From JABFSS01 sp964497975 (GTDB lineage: Bacteria > Patescibacteriota > Gracilibacteria > Peribacterales > Peribacteraceae), in the NCBI GenBank assembly GCA_964497975.1, contig CAZCFO010000006.1, forward strand, positions 1-64,000: 64,000 bases of DNA. Direction: 5' to 3'. Of the stretch, positions 53,288-62,992 are shown in pieces. The notes under the pieces were generated by a model. The model made no database searches. It had not been told where the DNA came from and was given only the letters and a program-made list of their open reading frames with translations. The translations under genes were made by a program, and so were the position numbers. How positions within the stretch are numbered: the stretch's first letter is position 1; each line of letters starts with the position of its first letter.

Positions 53288-54697
53288 TCAGGAATTGCGC
53301 TTCTCAAGGAATTCTCTGCAGAAGCTTGCATATTGTTCATAGGCTGCCATCAATTTCGCGCGCACATCAGGGGCAAACGATTTCTTGCTGCTTCCTGCAT
53401 AGGCCTCACTCAAGGGAATACCGGCGATATCACACAGGACTGCGAGCAGATCGGGCTTAAGGCGGCCATCCATGCTCTTTTCCAGCTCATCAAAGCTTCG
53501 TGTGGTTACGTCTTCGATACTCCAATCCCCCTGAGTTGAGTTGTAGACGGGCACCTTTTCTCCCGCACGGGTAATCAGCTGTACACGCTGAACCGGGGAG
53601 GAATCTTGTTGCTGACACTCTTCAAATCTCTGGAGGAGCTCCGTGTGACCTTCAGACGTCAACTCGCCTGTCTGAGACTGGATGCGATCGCGCAAATATG
53701 CGATGCCCTGAGGAATGGAAACATTCTGGCGAAGGGTTTCGCGCACCCGCCAGAAATCTTTTTCGGCCTTTCCCCCCATCATGACTACTGCTCGCGGTCT
53801 TGCCTCTGAGGACTGCAGAATGGCCTCGGAAGGACCGGCAACGTCGTCGGCGGAATAGAGAGCGTGTGATGCCGCGTACCGCAACGCATTCTCTTCAGTA
53901 CTTCCATTACGCTGACCCATGCCTTTCACTTTTTCCACGGCCTGTTCGGCGCCAAGGCTATTTGCCTTCCGCAAGGCATCGGCATAGATGTCGAGAAGGA
54001 CATCGATCCGCTCGCCGGGCTTGACCGGCCGGTCTTCGTCAAAATGGAACTGTGCGGCGAGTTCGGGGGCAAAACGGAGCATATAGGCCTTCAGGAAGGC
54101 AAAGTTCTCTTCGGCAGCCTTCTGGCGGACCTCTCCATCATCGGTATTCACGGCCGCAACAAAGTTCGCGGCAGAATAGGGCACAACGCGCGGAAGGGCC
54201 TCTGGAGGGGCATCAGGGAGGGCACCACGAAGGTCTGTAAGCGTTTTCTTGGCAGGAAGAAGATACGACGGCACCCGGGCATTCGGCAGCGTCGTAGGCC
54301 CGGCGCCGAAACCGATACGGATCTCAATGTCTTTAAGGGATTCGGGTTCCAGTGCGGATTCCACAGAAAGTTTCAGCATATCGACAAGACCCCGACGGTC
54401 GACGTGCGAAACCACATCTTTCGTTTGCAAAAACGCGCTCATGATCTGCTGGGCGCGCGCTAATGCCTCGCGGACCTTCTGGGAATCTTTTCCCCGCAGC
54501 AGAGGCAAAACCGCATTCATCATTTCCAAGCGAAGGCCGGCAAAGTCTGAGCCCAGTTTTGCGTCTTCCCCCATGGTGAGAAGAACTCCCTGCCAGGATT
54601 TCTCAAGACTGCGGATAGCTTCGCCCACCCATTTTTCGACGTCTTTAGGCGACAGTTCTACTCCTCGGGTTACGATGACATCAGGGGTGATATTCAT
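53288..54697 (-). CDS. Large unrecognised protein, 469 aa
   Basis: Soluble, mostly helical by appearance, with no signal peptide, membrane helix or clear active-site motif. Segments such as LKAYMLRFAPELAAQFHFDED and LTSEGHTELLQRFEECQQQD could be helical bundles. It is divergent from the coiled-coil protein at 54967, across a 269-bp region with a small palindrome. Codon use looks like that of surrounding genes. No function can be proposed. Confidence 0.65.
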   Translation of the reverse strand: MNITPDVIVTRGVELSPKDVEKWVGEAIRSLEKSWQGVLLTMGEDAKLGSDFAGLRLEMMNAVLPLLRGKDSQKVREALARAQQIMSAFLQTKDVVSHVDRRGLVDMLKLSVESALEPESLKDIEIRIGFGAGPTTLPNARVPSYLLPAKKTLTDLRGALPDAPPEALPRVVPYSAANFVAAVNTDDGEVRQKAAEENFAFLKAYMLRFAPELAAQFHFDEDRPVKPGERIDVLLDIYADALRKANSLGAEQAVEKVKGMGQRNGSTEENALRYAASHALYSADDVAGPSEAILQSSEARPRAVVMMGGKAEKDFWRVRETLRQNVSIPQGIAYLRDRIQSQTGELTSEGHTELLQRFEECQQQDSSPVQRVQLITRAGEKVPVYNSTQGDWSIEDVTTRSFDELEKSMDGRLKPDLLAVLCDIAGIPLSEAYAGSSKKSFAPDVRAKLMAAYEQYASFCREFLEKRNS

Positions 54698-54847
54698 GGA
54701 AATTGGGGAAATGCGACGAAAAAAAGCCTCAATGCTGCCGGAAAGGATCCGGTCAGCAGAGCTGCAGTGATGAATCAGGGATGACGATGATTGACTGCGA
54801 ACGAGGTGTTCACAGGCCCAGTCTAATCAGGCAGATGCAGATGTCAA

Positions 54848-54867
54848 TGTGTTATCACAGTAACACA
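54848..54867. promoter_or_regulatory. TGTGTTA palindrome in a divergent promoter region
   Basis: TGTGTTA-TCACAG-TAACACA is a perfect 7-bp inverted repeat, about 64 bp upstream of the -35 at 54931, between the two divergent unrecognised genes. It is a candidate operator controlling both. Confidence 0.45.
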
Positions 54868-54930
54868 AAAGAACGCCATCTTTCCGGTCCTTTTGACGAT
54901 TCATGAAATGAGCCGGGAGACGAACTGTAT

Positions 54931-54958
54931 TTGACAAATATACATAAGAATCTACAGT
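54931..54958 (+). promoter_or_regulatory. TTGACA-N16-TACAGT promoter
   Basis: TTGACA (54931-54936), 16-bp spacer, TACAGT (54953-54958). The ATG at 54967 is 9 nt past the -10, so the leader is almost nil. Confidence 0.6.
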
Positions 54959-54966
54959 GGCGAACC

Positions 54967-56646
54967 ATGAATTCTACGGACTATTCGGCCTTTCCTGACG
55001 TTCCACGAGGCATAGGCCTCACGGTGATTGCACAGGCGAATGAGCAGATCGTCATGCGGTTCACCGCGGAAACCGCGGCGGAGCAACAGCGGTGCCAAGA
55101 GGTTCTCACATCCGTGTGGATGCAGATCAACGCCGTACGGAAGCGGGCCAGTGATCTTGGGGTTTCCATCGACTTTCCAACACTTTCCATTCCCCTCCCT
55201 CCGCCTGCACGGTTGCCCGGGAAGGTTCTCACGGCGATGGAGGAAGGCACGGCTTTGCATCATCATGCATTGGATAACGGCAAAGGATCGACGTTGCATG
55301 CGGCCCTCCGGAATGATTTTTCCTTCGGAGAGGGGGAATCGGTGTATCGCAACGTCCTGCTGACGCGTGGAATTCCCGCGGACGTCGACGCATTCCGCGA
55401 GATTGCGGACCGCACGGACCGGATCCCTGCGGATGTGGACGAGCCCGATACCCTGATCGCCAGAGCGTCAGAGTGGCTCAAAGAACGCTACCTCGCGCTC
55501 CGTGGACTGCCCATCGCCTCGCAGACGCGGCTTACCGCCCGAATGCAGATCCGGGAGTGCCTCGAAGAGGCGGAAAAGCTCTTCCAGACGCTGGCAACGC
55601 GACCCGCTCCCGTCGAATTGTTCGCGCAAAAAAAGCACTGGATGCGTCTGGCACGAGAGCTGAATGGCATCATCGTCGAACTGAGGGAATTTGACGCATT
55701 TCTCAACGATCCGCTGAAGAAGAAAAGAGAGACGGTGCATCACGAACAAAGAACCCTGGAAGAATCTCTGGAAAAACTTGATGCCCGCGGGCAAAGGCTT
55801 GAGGAAAGAATCCGAGACCTCGAAAAGCAGAATGGCGATGCCGCGAGTAAAGGCTATGCCAAGGGACAGAGGATCTCGCGGCATGCGGGCACCCGGCAGG
55901 AAGCCGAACGGGCAAAGCATGTCGCGGAGGCACGGAAAGAACTCCTTGCGCTGATTGCGCGCCGTCAGAAGCTCCGACAGGAGCTGCAAGGCTGGCACGA
56001 CCAACTGGATACTCTGGATCCCGCCCAGGAGATCGCTGAGGCGGCCGAGACACTGCTCGCAAGGCTTGAAGCCATTCAGGACGGACTGGAACTCCGCGCG
56101 CAGTGGCGCGAAGAGGATGGCAGGGAATTCCAGGATATCTGCAAGCCTGTCTTGGACGCACGGCTGCGTGAGACCGCCACGGCACAGTCACAGCACGTGC
56201 TGCAACGCCTGCCGGAATGGGTCCGGGAATCACTGGAGTACATCCTGGATGACGGCATCCGGGCGATCGAAGTCACGAAGAATGGAGATCCGTCGGAGAT
56301 CCAGAAGGAATTGCGCAGGGGCGAAGAGGCACGGATACAAAAAACGGACGATCTGCTGGATAGGTGTGCCGAAAAACTGGCTCACTATCTCGCGCGCCAT
56401 CCCAAGGCTGTCCGCGAGGCTATGCTGGAGTATCTGCGAAAGACGTTGCCCATGACTCCTTTTGATCCCCCGCCAGAGCGGATAGTCGGTAACACCCGAC
56501 GGCTCCGTCCCCCTCAATCGCCCCAGGAATGCCGCAGCATCGGCATGAGCCTCCTCGAAAAGGCCGCAGAACTGATCGATGGCGACGACAGCCAGAGTGA
56601 AGCAGCGGAAGATTCCGCCGCGCTGGGTATGGCCCAACGCGTCTGA
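54967..56646 (+). CDS. Long coiled-coil protein, 559 aa, unrecognised
   Basis: Residues about 215-380 are strongly coiled-coil (LEESLEKLDARGQRLEERIRDLEKQ, EAERAKHVAEARKELLALIARR, in parts), flanked by charged helical regions. No signal peptide or membrane helix. The start MNSTDYSAFPDVPRG lies next to a TTGACA promoter; a frame starting at 54931 would begin inside the -35. Such proteins are often structural or scaffold-like, but nothing more can be said. It ends 6 bp before the convergent fusA stop. Confidence 0.65.
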   Translation: MNSTDYSAFPDVPRGIGLTVIAQANEQIVMRFTAETAAEQQRCQEVLTSVWMQINAVRKRASDLGVSIDFPTLSIPLPPPARLPGKVLTAMEEGTALHHHALDNGKGSTLHAALRNDFSFGEGESVYRNVLLTRGIPADVDAFREIADRTDRIPADVDEPDTLIARASEWLKERYLALRGLPIASQTRLTARMQIRECLEEAEKLFQTLATRPAPVELFAQKKHWMRLARELNGIIVELREFDAFLNDPLKKKRETVHHEQRTLEESLEKLDARGQRLEERIRDLEKQNGDAASKGYAKGQRISRHAGTRQEAERAKHVAEARKELLALIARRQKLRQELQGWHDQLDTLDPAQEIAEAAETLLARLEAIQDGLELRAQWREEDGREFQDICKPVLDARLRETATAQSQHVLQRLPEWVRESLEYILDDGIRAIEVTKNGDPSEIQKELRRGEEARIQKTDDLLDRCAEKLAHYLARHPKAVREAMLEYLRKTLPMTPFDPPPERIVGNTRRLRPPQSPQECRSIGMSLLEKAAELIDGDDSQSEAAEDSAALGMAQRV

Positions 56647-56652
56647 TGTGGC

Positions 56653-58752
<2,100 letters not shown>

Positions 58753-58836
58753 GGCGGGGAGGGTAAAATCGTAGAGGAAATTCCCGGGAAAACTGCATTC
58801 CATTGAGGAATGCAAGCATCCTCGAAAGTGCGGAGA

Positions 58837-59286
58837 CTATACGGAAACGGCCTCCAATGCGCAATCCGAATTCCCCGGGAGCTCCATGCGCGGGAAGAAC
58901 GATCTCATGGCCTTGCGAAGCCACGAAAAAGGACTGGAGACCCTCCGTTTTCGCTGCGGTGAAGCGGCCGCACCCTGCACAGGGCCGAGGTTGGAGCGGA
59001 TGAGGCGGCGCACTTCCCCCTGCACGATGATGCGGCTCTCCCGGGTGCCCAAATCGATGGATGGCTCGGCGCAGATCTTGCGCAGAACGGCATCGAACGC
59101 GGCGGGAATCACGCGGTCATGCAGGGCCTTGCGGCGCTCGGCCGTCATGTCGATCCCCTTTTTGCGGGCCTCCTCCAGGACGGTGATCTCGAATTGCATC
59201 TCCAAGAGCTGCCGAATGGGTCCGGATTCCCAGAAATCCAGTGTGTAATCGAGGTCGTTCTGCAGGAAGGGAGTGTGTGTAGTCAT
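58837..59286 (-). CDS. Small unrecognised protein between rpsG and fusA, 149 aa
   Basis: Soluble; the middle is helical (LLEMQFEITVLEEARKKGIDMTAERRKALHDRV, in parts) and the C-terminus basic (QRKRRVSSPFSWLRKAMRSFF). The gene interrupts the usual rpsL-rpsG-fusA order. It has its own promoter (TTGAAT-N16-TATAAT at 59348-59321); the ATG at 59286 lies downstream of it, whereas an ATG at 59337 would lie within it. No family recognised. Confidence 0.6.
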   Translation of the reverse strand: MTTHTPFLQNDLDYTLDFWESGPIRQLLEMQFEITVLEEARKKGIDMTAERRKALHDRVIPAAFDAVLRKICAEPSIDLGTRESRIIVQGEVRRLIRSNLGPVQGAAASPQRKRRVSSPFSWLRKAMRSFFPRMELPGNSDCALEAVSV

Positions 59287-59320
59287 AAGATGTGTGAATG
59301 TGTGTGAAACAGGGTGCAAT

Positions 59321-59348
59321 ATTATACTCGTTTTCAAGATTTATTCAA
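59321..59348 (-). promoter_or_regulatory. Promoter TTGAAT-N16-TATAAT
   Basis: Reverse strand TTGAAT (59348-59343), 16 bp, TATAAT (59326-59321); start near 59314, leader about 28 nt. The rest of the 305-bp gap to rpsG (59349-59591) shows no gene and no clear structure. Confidence 0.65.
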
Positions 59349-59591
59349 GGGTCTAAGCCCCGTGATTTCTGCGGAGCACGGCGAAAATACGCGGACGGGG
59401 TTTCATCCATCGTTGACGGCTTATTTCACGGGGAAATTGTCCGGGCGCGGGCGTCCCAGCAGGGTTTTTGTGGTATCTTTGACAAAAGCGGCCAGGAGTT
59501 CCAGGGAATCTCTGACGCTTTTTACGACGTTAAAATCATCGCGCTGATCAGGTCCGCCGAGGATTTCGGATGGGCGGGCAACCATGGGGTC

Positions 59592-60050
59592 TTACGCGGA
59601 TTTGGCGAGGTGGGCAAACGCCTTGTTTGCCTGGGCCATCTTGAGCACGTCCTGCTTCTTTTTGACGGCGGAACCCTGGTCGGCGGAAGCGTCCAGGAGC
59701 TCCAAAGCCAGCTTGTGGGCCATGGGAACGCCTTTGCGGGAGCGGGCGGCATCGAGGATCCAGCGGATGCTCAGGGCCATCTGGCGCTTGGGGCTCACTT
59801 CGACCGGAACCTGGTACACGGAACCGGCGACGCGCTTGGGGCGGACTTCGACGAGAGGCGTGACGTTGAGGAGGGCCTTGGAGAAGACTTCGGCCGGCGG
59901 GTCCTTGGTGCGGGTTTTGATGATCTCGAAGGCATCGCCGACGATGCGGCGGGCGATCGACTTCTTCCCCTGCTTCATGACGCAGTTGATGAACTTCTCC
60001 ATGAGCGGATCGGAGCCGACGGGGATGTACTGCTTAACGGGCTTGGACAT
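59592..60050 (-). CDS. rpsG: Small ribosomal subunit protein uS7
   Basis: 152 aa. Landmarks: DPLMEKFINCVMKQGKKSIA, NVTPLVEVRPKRVAGSVYQVPVEV (in parts), RWILDAARSR and MAHKLALELLDA. uS7 binds the 3' domain of 16S rRNA and starts assembly of the head. The ATG at 60050 follows a C-rich leader (CCCCGCCCTCCC). It is preceded by rpsL, with repeat C2 in between. Confidence 0.97.
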   Translation of the reverse strand: MSKPVKQYIPVGSDPLMEKFINCVMKQGKKSIARRIVGDAFEIIKTRTKDPPAEVFSKALLNVTPLVEVRPKRVAGSVYQVPVEVSPKRQMALSIRWILDAARSRKGVPMAHKLALELLDASADQGSAVKKKQDVLKMAQANKAFAHLAKSA

Positions 60051-60062
60051 GGGAGGGCGGGG

Positions 60063-60160
60063 AGCTTGTAGCTTATTAGCTTTTTAGCTTCGGAAGTAAA
60101 GAGAGAAGAGGCAGTAGAGGGGAAAGCTAACAAGCTAAGAAGCTGATTAGCGAAGAAGCT
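60063..60160. repeat. Palindromic word repeat, family C (member C2)
   Basis: Left arm GCTTGTAGCTTATTAGCTT...; right arm AAGCTAACAAGCTAAGAAGC... It fills the rpsL-rpsG gap and supplies the TAG stop of rpsL, as C1 does for atpA. Confidence 0.8.
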
Positions 60161-60578
60161 ATTTTTTGGGCTTCTTGGCGCCGTAGATGGAACGGCCCTG
60201 CTTGCGGTCGCGGACGCCTTCGGTGTCGAGGATGCCGCGGACGATGTGGTACCGGACGCCCGGAAGGTCTTTGACGCGGCCTCCGCGCACGAGCACGACG
60301 GAGTGTTCCTGCAGGTTGTGGCCCTCGCCGGGGATGTACGTCTTGACCTCGTAACCGTTCGTGAGGCGCACGCGGGCGATTTTGCGGAGAGCGGAGTTGG
60401 GCTTTTTGGGGGTCATGGTGGTCACTTTGACGCAGACGCCGCGCTTGAAGGGCGAGCCCTTGGGCAGCTTCACGTCGCGCATCTTGAGGGCATTCCAGGC
60501 CGTCTGAAGGGCCGGGGCCTTGGACTTGCGGCGCTTCTGGCGGCGCGGGCGGCGGATGAGCTGGTTGATCGTAGGCAT
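60159..60578 (-). CDS. rpsL: Small ribosomal subunit protein uS12
   Basis: 139 aa. N-terminus MPTINQLIRRPRRQKRRKSK, then GVCVKVTTMTPKKPNSALRK and LTNGYEVKTYIPGEGHNLQEHSVVLVRGGRVKDLPGVRYH (in parts), with the invariant PGVRYH loop near the decoding centre. Longer frames upstream (to 60833) add a shadow sequence and are rejected. A promoter TTTACT-N17-TAGAAT lies about 70 nt upstream. The stop codon is part of repeat C2. Confidence 0.97.
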   Translation of the reverse strand: MPTINQLIRRPRRQKRRKSKAPALQTAWNALKMRDVKLPKGSPFKRGVCVKVTTMTPKKPNSALRKIARVRLTNGYEVKTYIPGEGHNLQEHSVVLVRGGRVKDLPGVRYHIVRGILDTEGVRDRKQGRSIYGAKKPKK

Positions 60579-60611
60579 GAATGCACGATGGAAAGAGGCT
60601 TGCCCTGAGCG

Positions 60612-60628
60612 GGTCCGCCGGCGGCGGA
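60612..60628 (-). promoter_or_regulatory. Palindrome in the rpsL leader
   Basis: GTCCGCC-GGC-GGCGGAC, a perfect 7-bp palindrome in the about 65-nt leader, flanked by TGAGC and TCGAAGGG words as in family G. It could regulate the ribosomal genes or be a repeat remnant. Confidence 0.45.
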
Positions 60629-60646
60629 CGAATCGAAGGGCGACGA

Positions 60647-60675
60647 ATTCTAGAAGGAGCAAAAGAGGAAGTAAA
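60647..60675 (-). promoter_or_regulatory. Promoter of rpsL-rpsG
   Basis: Reverse strand TTTACT (60675-60670), 17 bp, TAGAAT (60652-60647). Start near 60640. Confidence 0.55.
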
Positions 60676-60697
60676 GAGCCAATAACGGCTCTTTTTG
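60673..60697. terminator. Hairpin terminator upstream of rpsL
   Basis: AAAGAGCC-AATAAC-GGCTCTTT, an 8-bp stem with T5 after it on the plus strand and A/T on the other side. It separates the rpsL promoter from the upstream surface-protein gene. Confidence 0.65.
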
Positions 60698-60730
60698 GTC
60701 CCGCGAAGCCGCAATGTACCCGTGGGGAGA

Positions 60731-60757
60731 CAAAAAAATCCCCGCCGGAGCGGGGAT
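60731..60757 (-). terminator. Terminator of the surface-protein gene
   Basis: Reverse strand AATCCCCGC-TCCG-GCGGGGATT followed by TTTTTT. Confidence 0.85.
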
Positions 60758-60778
60758 TGCGGGGGATCTGGCGATGTA

Positions 60779-62872
60779 TCAGTAGCTGTAGAGGGTCGAC
60801 TGTACGCCCGACGGCACATGATCGAGATGCCACTGTTCCGTGCCGGTTTCGCCGTCTCCATCGATCCAGCGGATATGGCTCTGATCCGAGCCAATGGCGG
60901 CGGCCGAGGGATTCGTGAAGTCCGTGAACTGGACCTGCAGGAACGACGAGCGGCTGGCGTCGGCCTTCGGATCAAGGATGTCGGCCTGGAGGACGACGCT
61001 CAGACTCCCTCCCGGGTCTACGACGCTTGAGAGGTAGTCGGGGAGATCCTCGCAGGCGACGTGCATGGTGTCGGTTCCGCTGCCGTCGACGACGTAACAC
61101 GGGGCATGGATGGTGTCATTATTCTTGTTGTAGAGAGAGAACCGTTCGTCGTTCACCCGCACGTTGCCGGCATGGACCGTGAAGATCAGGTCGGTGATCG
61201 TGGCGGGAAGCGCGCGCTTCTCCGACGCCGTAAAGCGGAATCCCCCGATCGGATAGATGCCGGTGGGAACGGAACTGCCGTCGGCATCGGGGTTGATATT
61301 GTCCACGGCTATCGCGCCCATGGAGCTCGAAGACGAAGATGTACCGGGAAACACGGGGACGCCGGCGGGATTGAACACGCAGGAACTGTTCTCCTCCGCG
61401 CCCGCGAGACGCAGCTCTCCTGTCTGCAGATTGTGTACGTAGACGTTCTGCTGCGGGGCAATGACGGACTTGAGTCCCCCGACGGTGAAGCGCGCCATGG
61501 TGAACACCTCGAAGTTTCCGGAAACGCGGCGGGCGCCCGCCAGGTAGAAGTTCTGCTGCGGCAGACCCGCGGGATGCTCGGCGGAGGGCTCCAGCCCGAC
61601 GGTCACGAGCGGCATCACTTCGGCATTGAAGAGCTTGGTCACGTCGCTCCAGCCCGTATCGGCGTAGGCCTGCGGTGCCGGCGCGGGGGACGGCTCGCCG
61701 TATTCCCCCGTTTCGGGCAGATACACCCGCATCATGCCGCCGCTGATGAACGTGACCGACGCGGCATTGGCGACGATGCCCTGGCGTCCGTAGGCGGGGT
61801 CCGCGCCGCCGATGGCGGCCGACTCGCCCGTCTCCAGGTTGAGGACGCGCACGACGATGGGTTCGCCGCCGTTCTCCCCGCCGCTGACGTCGGTGTAGGT
61901 GAGGAACTTGCCGGCGATGTAGGCGTAGCCGACCTTCCCCTGGATCCCCACGGGCTGGGAGACGCCGGAATCCATATTGATGATTTCGATCGTGTCATCG
62001 TCCCGGCGGACCACGAGGCGGGGGCCGTTGTATTCCATGTCCAGGACTTCCTTGCCGACGCGGCGGGGGCCCGGGGTGCCGAGCTTGTGCCAGTAGCCGT
62101 TGGAGAAGATATCGGCGGTATCGCCGTTTTCGGTGCGGTAGCTGCTGGAGGAGGTGAACGTGTACGCGACGTTGGTGCCGTCGGCGCTCACGAAGGGGGC
62201 GTCATGACGGATCAGCGCGTTCTCCCCGCCGGTCGTGCAGGCGAGCAGCGACGCCTCGGCGGCCGGCTGCGCCGGAAGCTGGCAGCCCTTGCACATGCCC
62301 GTCTGGCCGTTGGCCGCGCACGTTCCCGCTTCGGCGACGGGTCCGATGAAGCAGGAGAACGGAGCATTGAACGGAACGCACTGGAATCCCTCGTCGCATT
62401 CGCCGGCAGAGGGTGCCGCAGGGTGCACGCCGAAGCCGGTGCCGCAGGCGAATTCCTGGGCGTCATGCAGGCGGAAGAAGTAGAACGTGCCGGGAGTGAT
62501 CCGCGTGAACTGCGGGTATCCCGCGAGCGCGGGATCCTCCTGAATGTAGGAGCGGGAGAAATAATGGAGGCCCCTCCATCCCCGGGTGACTTCGTCCATC
62601 GTGTACTCGTATCCCCAGCCGAAGCCGCGGATGTCCCCCACCGGGAAGGCGCTGCCGCCTTCGCACCACAGGATGACGTCGGTATCCGCGGGAACGACGA
62701 TGCCCGCGCGGGTCTGGTCGGCGTTGAAATACGTGATGCCGCCGCCAGCCTGTCCGCGGAAAATGGAACTGTTCTCCACGGTGCGGATGAGCCCCAGAAG
62801 AACCAGCGCACCGGCCGCAGACCAGAGAGCGATCGCCAGAAGTGACTGTTGTCGGGCGGTTTTCGTCGGCAT
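60779..62872 (-). CDS. Large surface protein, beta-propeller-like, N-terminal anchor
   Basis: 697 aa. One membrane helix (LAIALWSAAGALVLLGLIRTV) near the N-terminus anchors it. Residues 220-500 repeat short blocks such as VSADGTNVAYTF, NLETGESAAIGGADPAYG and VHNLQTGELRLAGA, resembling a TolB/WD-like propeller. The region about 155-215 is Cys-rich, and a Ser-rich linker precedes a C-terminal beta sandwich (about 530-697). The function is unknown; display of a propeller outside the cell is inferred. An extended -10 lies before the ATG and a terminator follows. Confidence 0.72.
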   Translation of the reverse strand: MPTKTARQQSLLAIALWSAAGALVLLGLIRTVENSSIFRGQAGGGITYFNADQTRAGIVVPADTDVILWCEGGSAFPVGDIRGFGWGYEYTMDEVTRGWRGLHYFSRSYIQEDPALAGYPQFTRITPGTFYFFRLHDAQEFACGTGFGVHPAAPSAGECDEGFQCVPFNAPFSCFIGPVAEAGTCAANGQTGMCKGCQLPAQPAAEASLLACTTGGENALIRHDAPFVSADGTNVAYTFTSSSSYRTENGDTADIFSNGYWHKLGTPGPRRVGKEVLDMEYNGPRLVVRRDDDTIEIINMDSGVSQPVGIQGKVGYAYIAGKFLTYTDVSGGENGGEPIVVRVLNLETGESAAIGGADPAYGRQGIVANAASVTFISGGMMRVYLPETGEYGEPSPAPAPQAYADTGWSDVTKLFNAEVMPLVTVGLEPSAEHPAGLPQQNFYLAGARRVSGNFEVFTMARFTVGGLKSVIAPQQNVYVHNLQTGELRLAGAEENSSCVFNPAGVPVFPGTSSSSSSMGAIAVDNINPDADGSSVPTGIYPIGGFRFTASEKRALPATITDLIFTVHAGNVRVNDERFSLYNKNNDTIHAPCYVVDGSGTDTMHVACEDLPDYLSSVVDPGGSLSVVLQADILDPKADASRSSFLQVQFTDFTNPSAAAIGSDQSHIRWIDGDGETGTEQWHLDHVPSGVQSTLYSY

Positions 62873-62896
62873 AGAGGGATGTGGGTATTACCAAGA

Positions 62897-62905
62897 AGTA
62901 TAGCA
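62897..62905 (-). promoter_or_regulatory. Extended -10 promoter of the surface-protein gene
   Basis: Reverse strand TGCTATACT preceded by TTTTC; leader about 18 nt to the ATG at 62872. Confidence 0.65.
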
Positions 62906-62943
62906 GAAAACGGCTTTTTGGGCCATAAGAATCCACAAGAACG

Positions 62944-62978
62944 CAAAAGGCCGCTCCGGGATCCGGGACGGCCTTTCG
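62944..62978 (-). terminator. Terminator of the partial propeller-like gene
   Basis: AAAGGCCG and CGGCCTTT flank a GC-rich loop; the reverse strand ends in TTTT. It lies just after the stop at 62993. Confidence 0.6.
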
Positions 62979-62992
62979 TCGCCTGTTTCCGA